From assembly GCA_009746045.1 (NCBI GenBank), contig RPFO01000080.1:2310315-2374314 (forward strand): 64,000 nt of DNA, written 5' to 3'. The stretch is from Mesostigma viride. Lineage: Eukaryota > Streptophyta > Mesostigmatophyceae > Mesostigmatales > Mesostigmataceae. Made by a program: the position numbers and the translations under genes. Of the stretch, positions 50,195 to 62,100 are shown one piece after another. Position 1 is the stretch's first letter, and each line of letters starts with the position of its first letter. Under the pieces are notes generated by a model. The model worked only from the letters and a program-made list of their open reading frames with translations. It was not told the DNA's origin and made no database searches.

Positions 50195-53100
50195 CTGCAG
50201 TAGGCGAAGAGCAGGGGCGAAAAGCAGGCTGGGGAGAGCCATTTAGTTCGGCGTTTCACCATTCCATTCAGCGTAGACAGTCGACACATGAAGGTTGCCA
50301 GGGGTAGCTGGTGGTGGGCATGGGTCATAAAAAAGGCGGATGCAGCGGCATTTATGGATGTTCATGGAGAAAACTGGCAGTGCTGTAGCTGTAGAAAAGA
50401 ACTTGAAGGTCTATTTTCAGCGATCCCCCTTGTGTTTTAAGGGAAATATAGTGAAGGTAAATTGGACGCTCCGTTCCCATCTTGACTACATATTTAGCCC
50501 ACTCAATCCCCACTTCTTCTGCAGCCTCCACCACATTACATCTAGCCCCGTTCGCGTCCCCAGTGAAACCTCTACCACTACTCATGTCCCCATGACCAAC
50601 ACCACCCCCACTCATGTCCCTGGTAAACGTGCAGATATGTCGTACTTTAGCCCACAGAGACATCGTTGACATGCGTACACGTTTATGGGAATACCCCCCT
50701 AACAGCCTCAATACTTAGGTCCCCGCCGGCCACCAGCTCTTCCAGCATCCCGTTGGCCACCAAACTTCATTAGATACAAACAACTACTAGATTATGAATA
50801 CCCCCATAGTACACTCTTTTACTCACAGCCAAGTTGGCCACCAGCTCTTCCAGCATCTTGCTGACGACCGATGTTTGTTTGGTACAAACAACTATAAGTA
50901 TTTGAATAACCCCATCACAAATTCCTTTACTCACAGTCCCGTCGGCCACCAGCTCCGCCAGCATCTCGCTGGCGACCGCGTTGCTGTCGCGCGCCTGGCG
51001 CAAAACCGCCGCCACATCCAGCTGGCTCGCCAGTAACGGCGTGCCCACCGCCGCCTGTGCAAATGTGGGTGGGTTGTATACATCGTTCGTTTGTTCGTGC
51101 GAACATGGGTGAGGGATGGATTAGGCAGAGATTAGGCAGAGGTCAGGCAGAGATTAGCCAGAGATTAGGCAGAGGCCAGGCAGAGATTAGCCAGAGATTA
51201 GGCAGAGATTAGGCAGAGATTAGGCAGAGATTAGGTACAGAGTAGAAAGAGGCAAAGTGCATTGGAATAAACAGCTCGATGGAAAGTGATGGATTGCAGA
51301 ACCACTGAGTAAGCAACGCTCATTGGTATACCACCTGCATCGAGCATAGCATCACTAGTTAGCAGCAACGTTGTTGCAAATGATGGTGATTTTGAAAACG
51401 TCCGATGCAAAGATGAATTAATCAGACAGCGCACCCCCCTTACAACCCCGCTCACCTGGACGATATGCACGACACACGCGCCTTACACCAATTGCGGACC
51501 CACACTACAGAAACACCCACACTGACGTTGCTGGGTACTGTAGACGACACTCATGGAATGCGCGGCTCACCAGTACACGAAAAGTAGCCATTCCTCCCCT
51601 GACCCCATCCCCCCCAAAGTCCACACAGCTTAACTTACATTAATCGAAACACACAGGGCTCACCTGGGTGCTGGAGATAACACGAAGAGTTCACCACCAC
51701 CAGACAAACGGTAAAGATATCTAGATTTGGAAAATCAAGAATAGAAGCCCTCTTAAGGATTCTTGCGATGAGAAAAGGGGACCAGCAGCAGCACTATATA
51801 TGCTAACAATATACATTCTTGCGATGAGAAACGGGGACCAGCAGCAGCACTATATATGCTAACAATATACATTCTTGTGATGAGAAAAGGGGACCAGCAG
51901 CAGCAGCCCTATGTATGCTAACAATATATGCTAACAATATACATTCTTGTGATGAGAAAAGGGGACCAGCAGCAGCAGCACTATATATGCTAACAATACA
52001 TGCTAACAATATACATTCTTGTGATGAAATAAGGGGACCAGCAGCAGCAGCCCTATGTATGCTAACAATATATGCTAACAATATACATTCTTGTGATGAG
52101 ACAAGGGGACCAGCAGCAGACGCACTATTTAATATACTAGTATACTAACAAGTAGTGTACTAACAATAGTACTAGTCTATACTAACAATACTTATAGTTC
52201 TAGACAACTAAACTATGGAAGAAACCCAGACCTCACCTTGACAGTCCTGAAGGCAACACAGCACACCGCCACGACACAATGGCCCCCTTTCGCCCGATAC
52301 AGAACAAGAACCATGGGCCCATCTGTAACAGAACGATTGGCCTATCTGTAACAGGGCCATTTGCCCATCTGTAACAGAACGATTGGCCTATCTGTAACAG
52401 GGCCATTTGCCCATCTGTAACAGAACGATTGGCCCATCTGTAACAGAACGATTGGCCCATCTGTAACAGGGCCATTTGCCCATCTGTAACAGAACGATTG
52501 GCCTATCTGTAATTGAACCATTAGCCAATCTTCAATAGCCCCTCACCTTTACAATTCTGACGGGACTACGAGACCACTACCACCACACAGACGGTAGCAA
52601 AGGTTTTCATCGAAAATACAACTAAGACCAGCCGTCACATTGAGAATGCCTTTATGACGCGCAAGAGGGCTTACCTTAACAATGCTTGAGACGAAACAAA
52701 AGAGCTCACCATCCCATCAGGCAAAACAAAGCCAGCGCTTACCTTGACGATGCTGGAGACGACCACCTCCACGTCCTGCGTGACCACCAGGGAGGCCCTG
52801 TCCCCACACAAGTCCACAAACCGTGACCACCGGTCAAGACTGCTCATGATCATCGGCAACGTGCCAGGGCGTTGCACCACTGCGCCCGGCGCCCCCGCCG
52901 CCGCATTTCCCCCCCCTTTCCCGTCCTGCAAAGACCCCCCTCCTCCCCCTGGTGCTGGGGGCCCCTTCTTTCCCCACGCAGACACCCAACCTGGGGCGGC
53001 CCCTTCCAGCTCCTCGGCCGCGGCGGCAAGAAGTTCCGGGTGATGCTCCGCAATCGAAGAGAGCGCGACAAAGGGCGCCCAGGCCGGCACGAGGAGGCGC

Positions 53101-56100
53101 ACCAGCTGGCAGGCCAGGAGCGACTGGATCTCCTCAGGGTCGAGCACATCGACGGCCGAGGACTGGAGGACGAGAGCAGGGTCCCCGGACTGCAGCAACC
53201 ACACGTAGGCGCGGGGAAGGAGGCCGTCGGAGATATAGAGGGGTGGCGCGCGGGCCATCTGGGGTGCCACATGAAGAAGTTTGGAGTGGGCGCGCCAACA
53301 GGATAGCGAAATCAAGTAGATGAGATTAGTACAGTCGCGAAATCAGGTAGAGAACAGAGCAGTCGCGAAATCAGGTAGAGAACAGAGCAGTCGCGAAATC
53401 AGGTAGAGAACAGAACAGTCGCGAAATCAGGTAGATGAGAGTACAGTAGCGAAATCAGGTAGATGAGATTAGTACAGGGGCAGTGCACTGTCACCACGCG
53501 TTGGGGGGCAGTTCGTGGGAAGGCACCCACCTTTCCGAGCATGTTGTCGGGAGGGGTGGCAGGGGGGAAGGCGGGGTGGGAAAAAAGGGAGTGAAGGGGG
53601 GTGGTGAAGGCGGGATGGCATAGGGCGGAAATGGAGGCGTTGGTCTGACTGCATCTTTTAAACTAGTACCATAGCATCCGCAGGTGAAAGCAAAGCACGC
53701 AAACTAAAGAGTCACACAGAAGAAAAGAGAAACTCCACGCCCGTATTTGGCACACCTGTGCATAAGGTAAGAGATGAAGGTAAAGCTGCATAGGGTAAAA
53801 GCATAGCCACAGCATCTGGCACGCTCAGTACAGCAGGCTCTACACTATGAAGATGCACATCTCCACAAAAAAACGAATATAACAATCACAAATATGTTAA
53901 CATACCCCCAGCATATCATGATCGACCAGTTTACTATGACAAGACATCATAATCCACATTAGCAAGACAGCATCTGCCCCTTCCTAATAGCACACACCAC
54001 GATAAATAAAAAGGCTCAACCCTCAGCATCTAGCACGCAAGCATAAGACAAAGGCTTACCCCCAGCATTTCCTCCAATCCCCCCACTCCCCCCCCCCACA
54101 GGTTGGGATATTTCAGCAACCCCACCACCACTTCTTTTCTGGTGAATGGGGGGGGTGCTCTACATGCTGCATTGTTCTCTTTTTCGGTTCCGCCTACCCA
54201 TTCATTCAGGATGGCTCAGTCTACTCATTGTTTCAATAAAGACTGGTGATTCGTGGGAGTGAATGGGTGTAAAAATCTTACCCCCAGCATCTGGCACGCC
54301 TGCACCATGATCGCGTGCAGCTGCGGCAACTGATGGGGACCCACAGGGACACCCAGGTCGACACCTGTCATGTCCGCCAGCCCCCCCTCCCTCCTCATCC
54401 ACGCCAACAACGCCACCATGCCACTCTCCTTTTCCAGCTGCTCGGTTTTCCCCGCGACCACCGGGTGCGTGAGCAGCGCCGCCAGGGTCCCTGAGACGCC
54501 TGTCTGGTCGTCCCGATCGGGCATCGGCGGCGGCAGCACGCGCGTGTGAGGGTTCCCGTCGACGCCTCGTTTGGGCCGGAAGAAGGTGACTTGGGCCAGC
54601 GGTTGGGAGAGCATCTCGTGCGTCGCACCGAGGAGATGCGACGACCGGACGACACCTGGCACCATGGGGTTGCCCGCCCCTTGTCGCGGTGGGTCATTGG
54701 TGTCCTGGTTGTTGTTGTCGTTGTGATTATTCTTGTTGGCACGGGCGCTCCGGAGCAGCCACCCGGCTTGCACGGCGTCCACGTGTTGGAACATGTTCTC
54801 GGTCGCCGCGCCGGATTCGTCGGGTTCGAGCGACTCGCCAGTGAAGGGGGGGGAGTGGATGGTTGCCAGCCTGGTGGGGTGGTAGTGGTGGTGATGGCCG
54901 ATCAGGGGGGCGCGTGACAGAAGTATTGGACGGGGTCAGAGCATGTGGGGAACATGAGGGGCGGCAGCGGATGGTCGCTAGGCACTTATGGGATAGGGAG
55001 GACACATGCTGTGGGTGTGTGGGTGTGTGGGTGGTGGGCGTGTGGGTGTGGTGGGTGTGTGGGTGTGTGGGTGTGTGGGTGTGTGGGTGTGTGGGTGTGT
55101 GGGTGTGTGGGTGTGTGGGTGTGTGGGTGTGTGGGTGTGTGGGTGTGTGGGTGTGTGGGTGTGTGGGTGTGTGGGTGTGTGGGTGTGTGGGTGCGGGGGA
55201 TTGGGTGGGGTGGGGTGGGGTGGGATGTGTGTGTGTGCGTGTGTGTGTGTGGGGTGGGATCCAGTAGAAGAACTCGGAAGTGGGGATCAGGGTGTTTGTA
55301 GCGTCGCAAGGCGACTGCCGCTGTAAGTGGCTGTGTTTGGAATTGATAAGTGCGCACGATGAGAACTGCTAGGAATGCGGCAGAAGGATGGGGTGTGTTG
55401 GGAATGGTAGCTTAGCGTGCGGCAGCAGCATCGGTACAAGGGTATGCAGAACAGGAAGGAGAGCATGGCAAAGAAGGCATACCCGGCAGCCTGCGAAAGT
55501 ACCAGGGGATTAGCCACATGCAAGTGGGTATATGCACACGGGGCAGGGGGGCAAGCACATCAGGCTTGAGGGAATGCGCAACAGGCATGGGAAAAACTGC
55601 ACAAAAGGCTGTGAGCTATGCAAATCGTCCACCCGTTGCAAGCACATGTAGGAGGGCATGCATGACAAGTCCCGGGGTATGCACATCAGTAACCGGCGCC
55701 TCTAAGTGTATGTGTTCCAAGCCTATCTGTGGGCTCTGGACATGGGGCAGCCTTACTGCATCCGCTATGAGCCAGCCATGCTATGAGTCAGCCATGCTTG
55801 TTTGCCAATGCAGAGAGCCACTCTCTGCCGAGACGCCATCATGCTCTAGCCATTGCCTAGCCATGATCATCTTCCACCCCATGTCCGCAACTTCGCACAG
55901 CTGCTGGAATACATGGTGGTGCAGGTGCATCTCAATTGTGCACCCCGAGTAGGTGGTAGTTTACACCAACCACCTGCAGGTTGTCGCCTAGAATGTATTG
56001 AAAACCATATGCCCCTTCTCAGGGATACGTGTTACATATCCTCCCCACAGAGGTATGTTCTTAATTAATTAATTAATTAATTGATGCACATCAGGCAGGG

Positions 56101-59100
56101 GGGTATTTGCACCACCAATAGTAGTAATACAAATTGTTACAAAGGGAGTACCCGGAAACAGCACGTATAGTTCGGTACGCGAAAACAGGCCGCATGCCCT
56201 GTACGCACAAGACATACCCCGTGGCAGCACATGCAGCATACACAAGAAAACGGAGGGCATGCACAGGACACAGCCTGCAGCAGCATAGGCAGGAGGGCAA
56301 GCAGCCCGGGCTGCAGGCTAAACACAACAGACGGTAGCATCAGCATATGGTTAAGGACAGGATGGACCGGGCAGCCACTATGCCAAGGCCTGGACTATAA
56401 GCACAATAGAGCGATGGGTATAGGTAACAGGCAGGAGGGCATATTCGCGACAGAGCGATGGGTATAGGTAGCAGGCAGGAGGGCATATTCGCGACAGAGC
56501 GATCGGAATAGGTATCCGGCAGGAGGGCATATTCGCGACAGAGCGATGGGTATAGGTAGCAGGCAGGAGGGCATATTCGCGACAGAGCGATCGGAATAGG
56601 TGTCCGGCAGGAGGGCATATTCATGGCAGACCAAGGGGTAAAATTTGATCATGTTGTACACAAAAGCATACCCGGCAGCAACTGTATCTGTGGGCCCGTT
56701 GTCCTCCCCCCACAGGCCGGTGTCGTCGCTCAGGCCGCACGACTGGGCGAAGATGCGAACCTCCGGGTTGCTCTGGTGGGCGGACAGGCTGGACACAAAC
56801 TGGACCATGCTGGCGTCCGCCACCTCGTCCGTGCCGTACCTGGAGTTGCCAGGAGGTGGATGTGGATGAATGTGCATGAGTGGGGAGGTTGCCAGGTGGC
56901 GGGGGGAGGGACAACTAATACTACCTCAATTGTCGTTATTTTAATGCTAGTGTAGTATAATACCATCCGCGGGAGTTGTTGGAATAAGGGAACCGAAAGC
57001 TTCGCTGAAAGCCGTTTTTCTGAATACAATCCGGCCTAATGCGCCACTCCTGACCCCCACACGCAAGCCGAGGCCGGCCCCTGGTTACAGAGAAGGCGAC
57101 GTCATGGTGCGAGGACCAAATTCCAGGACTTGAGACAGAAAATAGGAATGACTACGACGGCGGCGAGGTTGAGCCCACTGAAGCAGCCGACGATGGTCAT
57201 TGCTACTGCACTTGGTGCCCCAACATGAATAGGTGCCAGAAGTTCACGTATCGGAGAGAATTGCATTACCACCAGAGGGCCATAAGAAAGAGGGAGCAAC
57301 GGTTTAGTAAATTTCGAATCATATAATGTTTGCAAACGAAATAAATAAGTAATTTCAGAAAACACTTGACCGCAGCTCCCTCTTTCTCTTGGACGTCGGT
57401 GGTGACGCAAACTTCTCAGGTACATGAAATTTGGCGCAGACGCGTGTTGGGGCCACATACGCAGTACCAATAAACGTCGGTGGCTGTTTCAGTGGGCTCC
57501 ACCTTGCCATCGTCATCGCCCTGGCCTGCTTGTCCTTCTTCCCAGCTGGAGACAGGGCTGTCTCGTCCGATGCAGGAGAATCAGATGCTTCCCCCCACCC
57601 CCCCACCCACCCCACCCCCACCCACCCCCACCCCCACCCCCACCCCCACCCCCACCCACCCCCACCCCCACCCCACCCCCACCCCCCCACCCCACCCCAC
57701 CCCCACCCCCACCCCCACCCCCACCCCACCTCATCGTTCCAAATGTCCACCTTAGGCCCTGGGCACGTCGCCTGGCACAATGACGTTGCCTTCTCTGTAA
57801 CTTTGGGCCAGTCTTGGCTTGCACGTGGGGAGAAAAGGTATCGCATCAGGCCCGATGATCTATTTGCTACTAGTATATTTTTTATAGGCTTAATCTTGTT
57901 ATTGTTGCGGCAAGAGGGGCGATGGGACTAGATGTATAGCTCCTATACGCCGTGTGTACCTGGAGTCTAACAGGTGGCGAGGGAGCGACGGAGCTTGGTA
58001 TTAGGCTGCTCGTGGCAAGAGGGGCAACCAAATTAAGTTAAGTTTAGAATACTCCGTGCCGTATGCGGGCATTGCCACGGGACGAGTGTGGATGAATGGG
58101 AATACAGCGGGTTGATGTGGATGAATATGGTCAAGTGTGGCCACGAGGCAAGGGGAGCAGTTCGAATATGGTCAAGTGTGGCCACGAGGCAAGGGGAGCA
58201 GTTCGAATATGGTCAAGTGTGGCCACGAGGTAAGGGGAGCAGTTCGAATATGGTCAAGTGTGGCCACGAGGTAAGGGGAGCAGTTCGAATATGGTCAAGT
58301 GTGGCCACGAGGCAAGGGGAGCAGTTCGAATATGGTCAAGTGTGGCCACGAGGTAAGGGGAGCAGTTCGAATATGGTCAAGTGTGGCCACGAGGCAAGGG
58401 GAGCAGTTCGAATATGGTCAAGTGTGGCCACGAGGTAAGGGGAGCAGTTCTGTTAGAGATTTTGTGGCTAGGCAAGCAACAGAGTTGTATGTATCCCACA
58501 AAGGGCATGCCCATGTATACCCTACTCCATGCCGTGCCTGGGTTCATGTGGATAGGTGCGATTTTGAGTATTTTATTTTAAAATTTATTACTCCCACTTT
58601 TTTAACTAACAAAGTAATTAGTCTTACTCCTATTTCTTTATAGAGAACTTGTTAGATTATCTCACAAACCACAACAAGCTTAATTTAATGCCTCTATACT
58701 TTTTAAACCTTGTTATTCTGTTTAATAAATTATTTTCAGAGAAATCCGATTATTATATAGATTTAACTCACTTTAAAACTTTTAATTATTAAATTGTTAT
58801 TCGTAACAAAAATAAGATGAAGATTAGAAAAATGTTCTAAATATTGTTCTAAAAACAGAAATAATTACAACTTCATTTCTGGTAAGTTTGATTATGATAA
58901 AAAATATGCTTATAATTGGTCGTCAGATTATTACTATGGGATTTGGTCTTTACCTATAGATTTTACGGAGTTTAATAAGAACTATTTCATAGTACCCATG
59001 TTTAAATTTTTTTGCGAAGAAATATATCTGTTTGACGATTTTTTTGTTAATTTTTATCTAAACATCCGTATAGTAACTCATGTTGGACCTTTTATTGCTT

Positions 59101-62100
59101 GCAGAAGTGAAGTATATTTTTATGAGATCAAGGTCTCAAAAGACGAGTTATTTATAAAAAAGAAACAGTATATGTGCAGATTTTATTGATAATATTTTGA
59201 AGGTATCCACTAAAAAAATTCAAACTTAGTAGCTTCTGCAGTTACCTTATAATTATAGGCTGTAGACAAAACTAATAATATTGTACTTTAATAAAAAAAT
59301 ACTAAATAAATGAAGAGTGATATGACAAAAATCGCTAATTCTAATGGGTCAGAGGAAATGGTAGTTAAAAACAAAATGGGAAAAAAAAGAAATAAGCTAT
59401 GCTGAAATAGTTGGAATGGAAAATTTGCCGATGTTGCCACGTAAAGACAGAAATGTTCATCATCATCCTCAAGTTGTTATCACGATTATGATACTACCAT
59501 CATTCTTGTTATCACTCTTGTTCTCAGGACTCTTGCCAAAGGAGCGTTTGTAACAAGTAACAAACTGCGCTTGCAAGGAGCGATTCTATCAAACTGTAGC
59601 GGGTCTGCGGAATTAACAAGCCGCGTTTTGTGGCAAGGGGACTTGATTATTCTATCAGGTGTCACAACTCCGTGGCAAGTAGCGAGCGCTATGGTTGCCA
59701 CCTGGCTGATGGCAACAGCAAGTTGAGATGCACGTGAGAGATATTTCCCTAAGAAACTGGGCTACAGCTATCTGTGCTATTTATCCATAGAATAGTGTTA
59801 TTAAAGCAAACGGGGCCTGGCGCTTTAGCACCGATGAAGCAGTGTGCACAAAGGGGTGTGGTACCCGCACGTGGCCATTCCTAAACTATCCCATTTGTCC
59901 AGTTGCTATCGCAATGGTCTATCACAAGTACTGTAGATAATAAATTTGCAGCGATATGGCTGGCTATAAACAGCAATATATGAAGGATGCTACTCTCACA
60001 CATCGATTATGTTTCCTTGCTCATACCTCTGCAAGAAGTAGCGCTTGATACACATGGGCAACGGCACGGCTGGCTGGCCCTGCCTCATGCAGTAGACATC
60101 GTTCTTGACCTTCATTGCGTAGATGTCGGTCACTATACGCATTGTGTTCTTTAGAGAGAGCAGCAGGTTGGCCTGGGGTGGGACAGGCGGGTCATTGTAC
60201 CGTGAGTGTTGGACAAGACGGGGTATTGTAAGCATAGTGAACAATGATAGTCAGCATTTGCCAGCAGCAAAGTAGGCGTCATACAGACAAGCCCTGTCAG
60301 TAAGTTTACCTTGGGGTTGCCACATGTGCACCTGGGGCAAAACCAGGCCAGGCCACGGCTTCAGAAATAAGATCAGGTTAGGGCTTCAACGGGTCATTAT
60401 TGTTACAGCAGCAAAGCAGATATGATATAGCAGAAACAGGAAAAGCACCGGGCAAAGCAGCGGCAACAACAGCAGGTTCGCCATGAAATAGCAGACATGA
60501 AATGGCAGAAACTAATACCATCAGTACTACTATCATCCCCACCCACTAGCCAGCTTGTCATTATGTTCCAGCCTCATTTGAGTGGCCACACTTGAAGGAC
60601 CACACCCAAGCGCCATTTACATGACCACACCCCAGCGCCATTCATTGGGCTGTATACCCCTCTTCTGGCCTCCTCACTATGCTCTAGCGGCACAGCGCGC
60701 TGCTGATGGTATATATGGCCACGTAGTCATCGCGTGGCCTCCTTGCAATGGTCCACCCACATAGCTTGTAATTATTACTTATTGTTTACACGACCATGTA
60801 CCCGTTTCGTGGCCTCCAGATTCAGCGTCGGCACCCCCACGCTCGTCCCCCCTGCTTGCCCCCGCTTGCCCGCCACGGCTGCGGGCCCTCCCGCGGCAGC
60901 GATCGCCACCGGTGCGCCCCCCCCCACGAGCACGCCGTACGTGAAGAACTTGTTGTCCGTCTGGACACCCTGGTTGATGAAACGGCGCTCGGCCTTGAGC
61001 GTGGTCAGTTGTTGTTCCGCCGCCCTGAGCTTGCGCCCGGTCTGCTCCATGAATTTCTCCTGCGGGAGGCAGCATAAGGCCAACGATACATAGATCCAGT
61101 AACATTTGGACAGTGAGGTAAGAACGAAGGGCGTGATAGGTCTGCCTTATCGAGAGAGTGGGGTGGAAAAGGGGAAGGATAGTTTGCAAAGTGGTCGAAA
61201 CGAGTTCCTCTAGCACGCAATGCCTGCAGCGTAGACCATCAGCCTGCGTGAGGGACACCACTGTGCTTCATCATGGCTTACAGCGGCTCACTCTTGAGCC
61301 TCACCTGCAGCTTGAAATAGGCATAGCGCCCTCCTTTATACTGCTGCTCCTACACCTGCTCCTACACCTGCTGCTTGGAGTGGAACGCCACCGGTGCCCT
61401 GCGCTCCGCCAAAAAGGACAAATACCACAATCTCCTTCACAACACGGTGCCCTTCACAACTCGGCGCCCTTCCCAAGACGATGGCCTTCAGACAAGAACG
61501 CCTTTCACACCACAATGCGCCTTACAGCCACCCACCTGCGGCTTACTTTGACTTGGATGCCATAGATGGAGGCAAGCTGTAAGTGTGTTATAAGCATACC
61601 ATGGTCCTTCTTATTACTGTTTCTCCCTCCCACCTGCAGCCAGGACTCAACAAAGTGGATCACCTGCCGACCGGACTATCACGTGGAGGGATGCCGACGA
61701 CCCTTTCCCCGTTGCCTCAACTGCAGCTTGGATTGCTACCTAGCAATGAAGTGACATACATGCCTGTGTGGAGTGCGAGGCCACCTGCGCCCTGCCTTTC
61801 ATTTCAAGGAACAATCACTATGGGGCCATGAACGGAGTAAGCCGCATACCTGCAGCTTGGAGTGCGAGGCAACCTTAGCCCTGCGCTCCGCCATCTCCTT
61901 CTTTAGACCCTCGATGTCCTCCCTCAGCTGCGCGATGGTCGCCCGAGCGCCCTCTAGGTCGGCGGCCACGCTCTGGTTCTGCGCGGTCAGCAGGTCGCGC
62001 TCCTCACGCGCCTCGCGCAGCCGCTGGGGGGATAAGAAAGTGATCAATAATTAACAAAAAAGACCACAGGGCTTATTAAATAACAGAAGGGTCGCGCTCC

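Noticed and set aside
50340-50711. Overlapping frames of about 110 codons on both strands
   Set aside because: No splice-phase fit with the minus-strand gene and no recognisable protein.
54863-55357. Gly-Val-Trp-Cys and His-Thr-Pro frames on both strands
   Set aside because: Products of the (GTGTGTGG)n array.
57355-57931. Pro-His-Thr and Gly-Trp frames
   Set aside because: Products of the C-rich array in an intron; all frames open on both strands.
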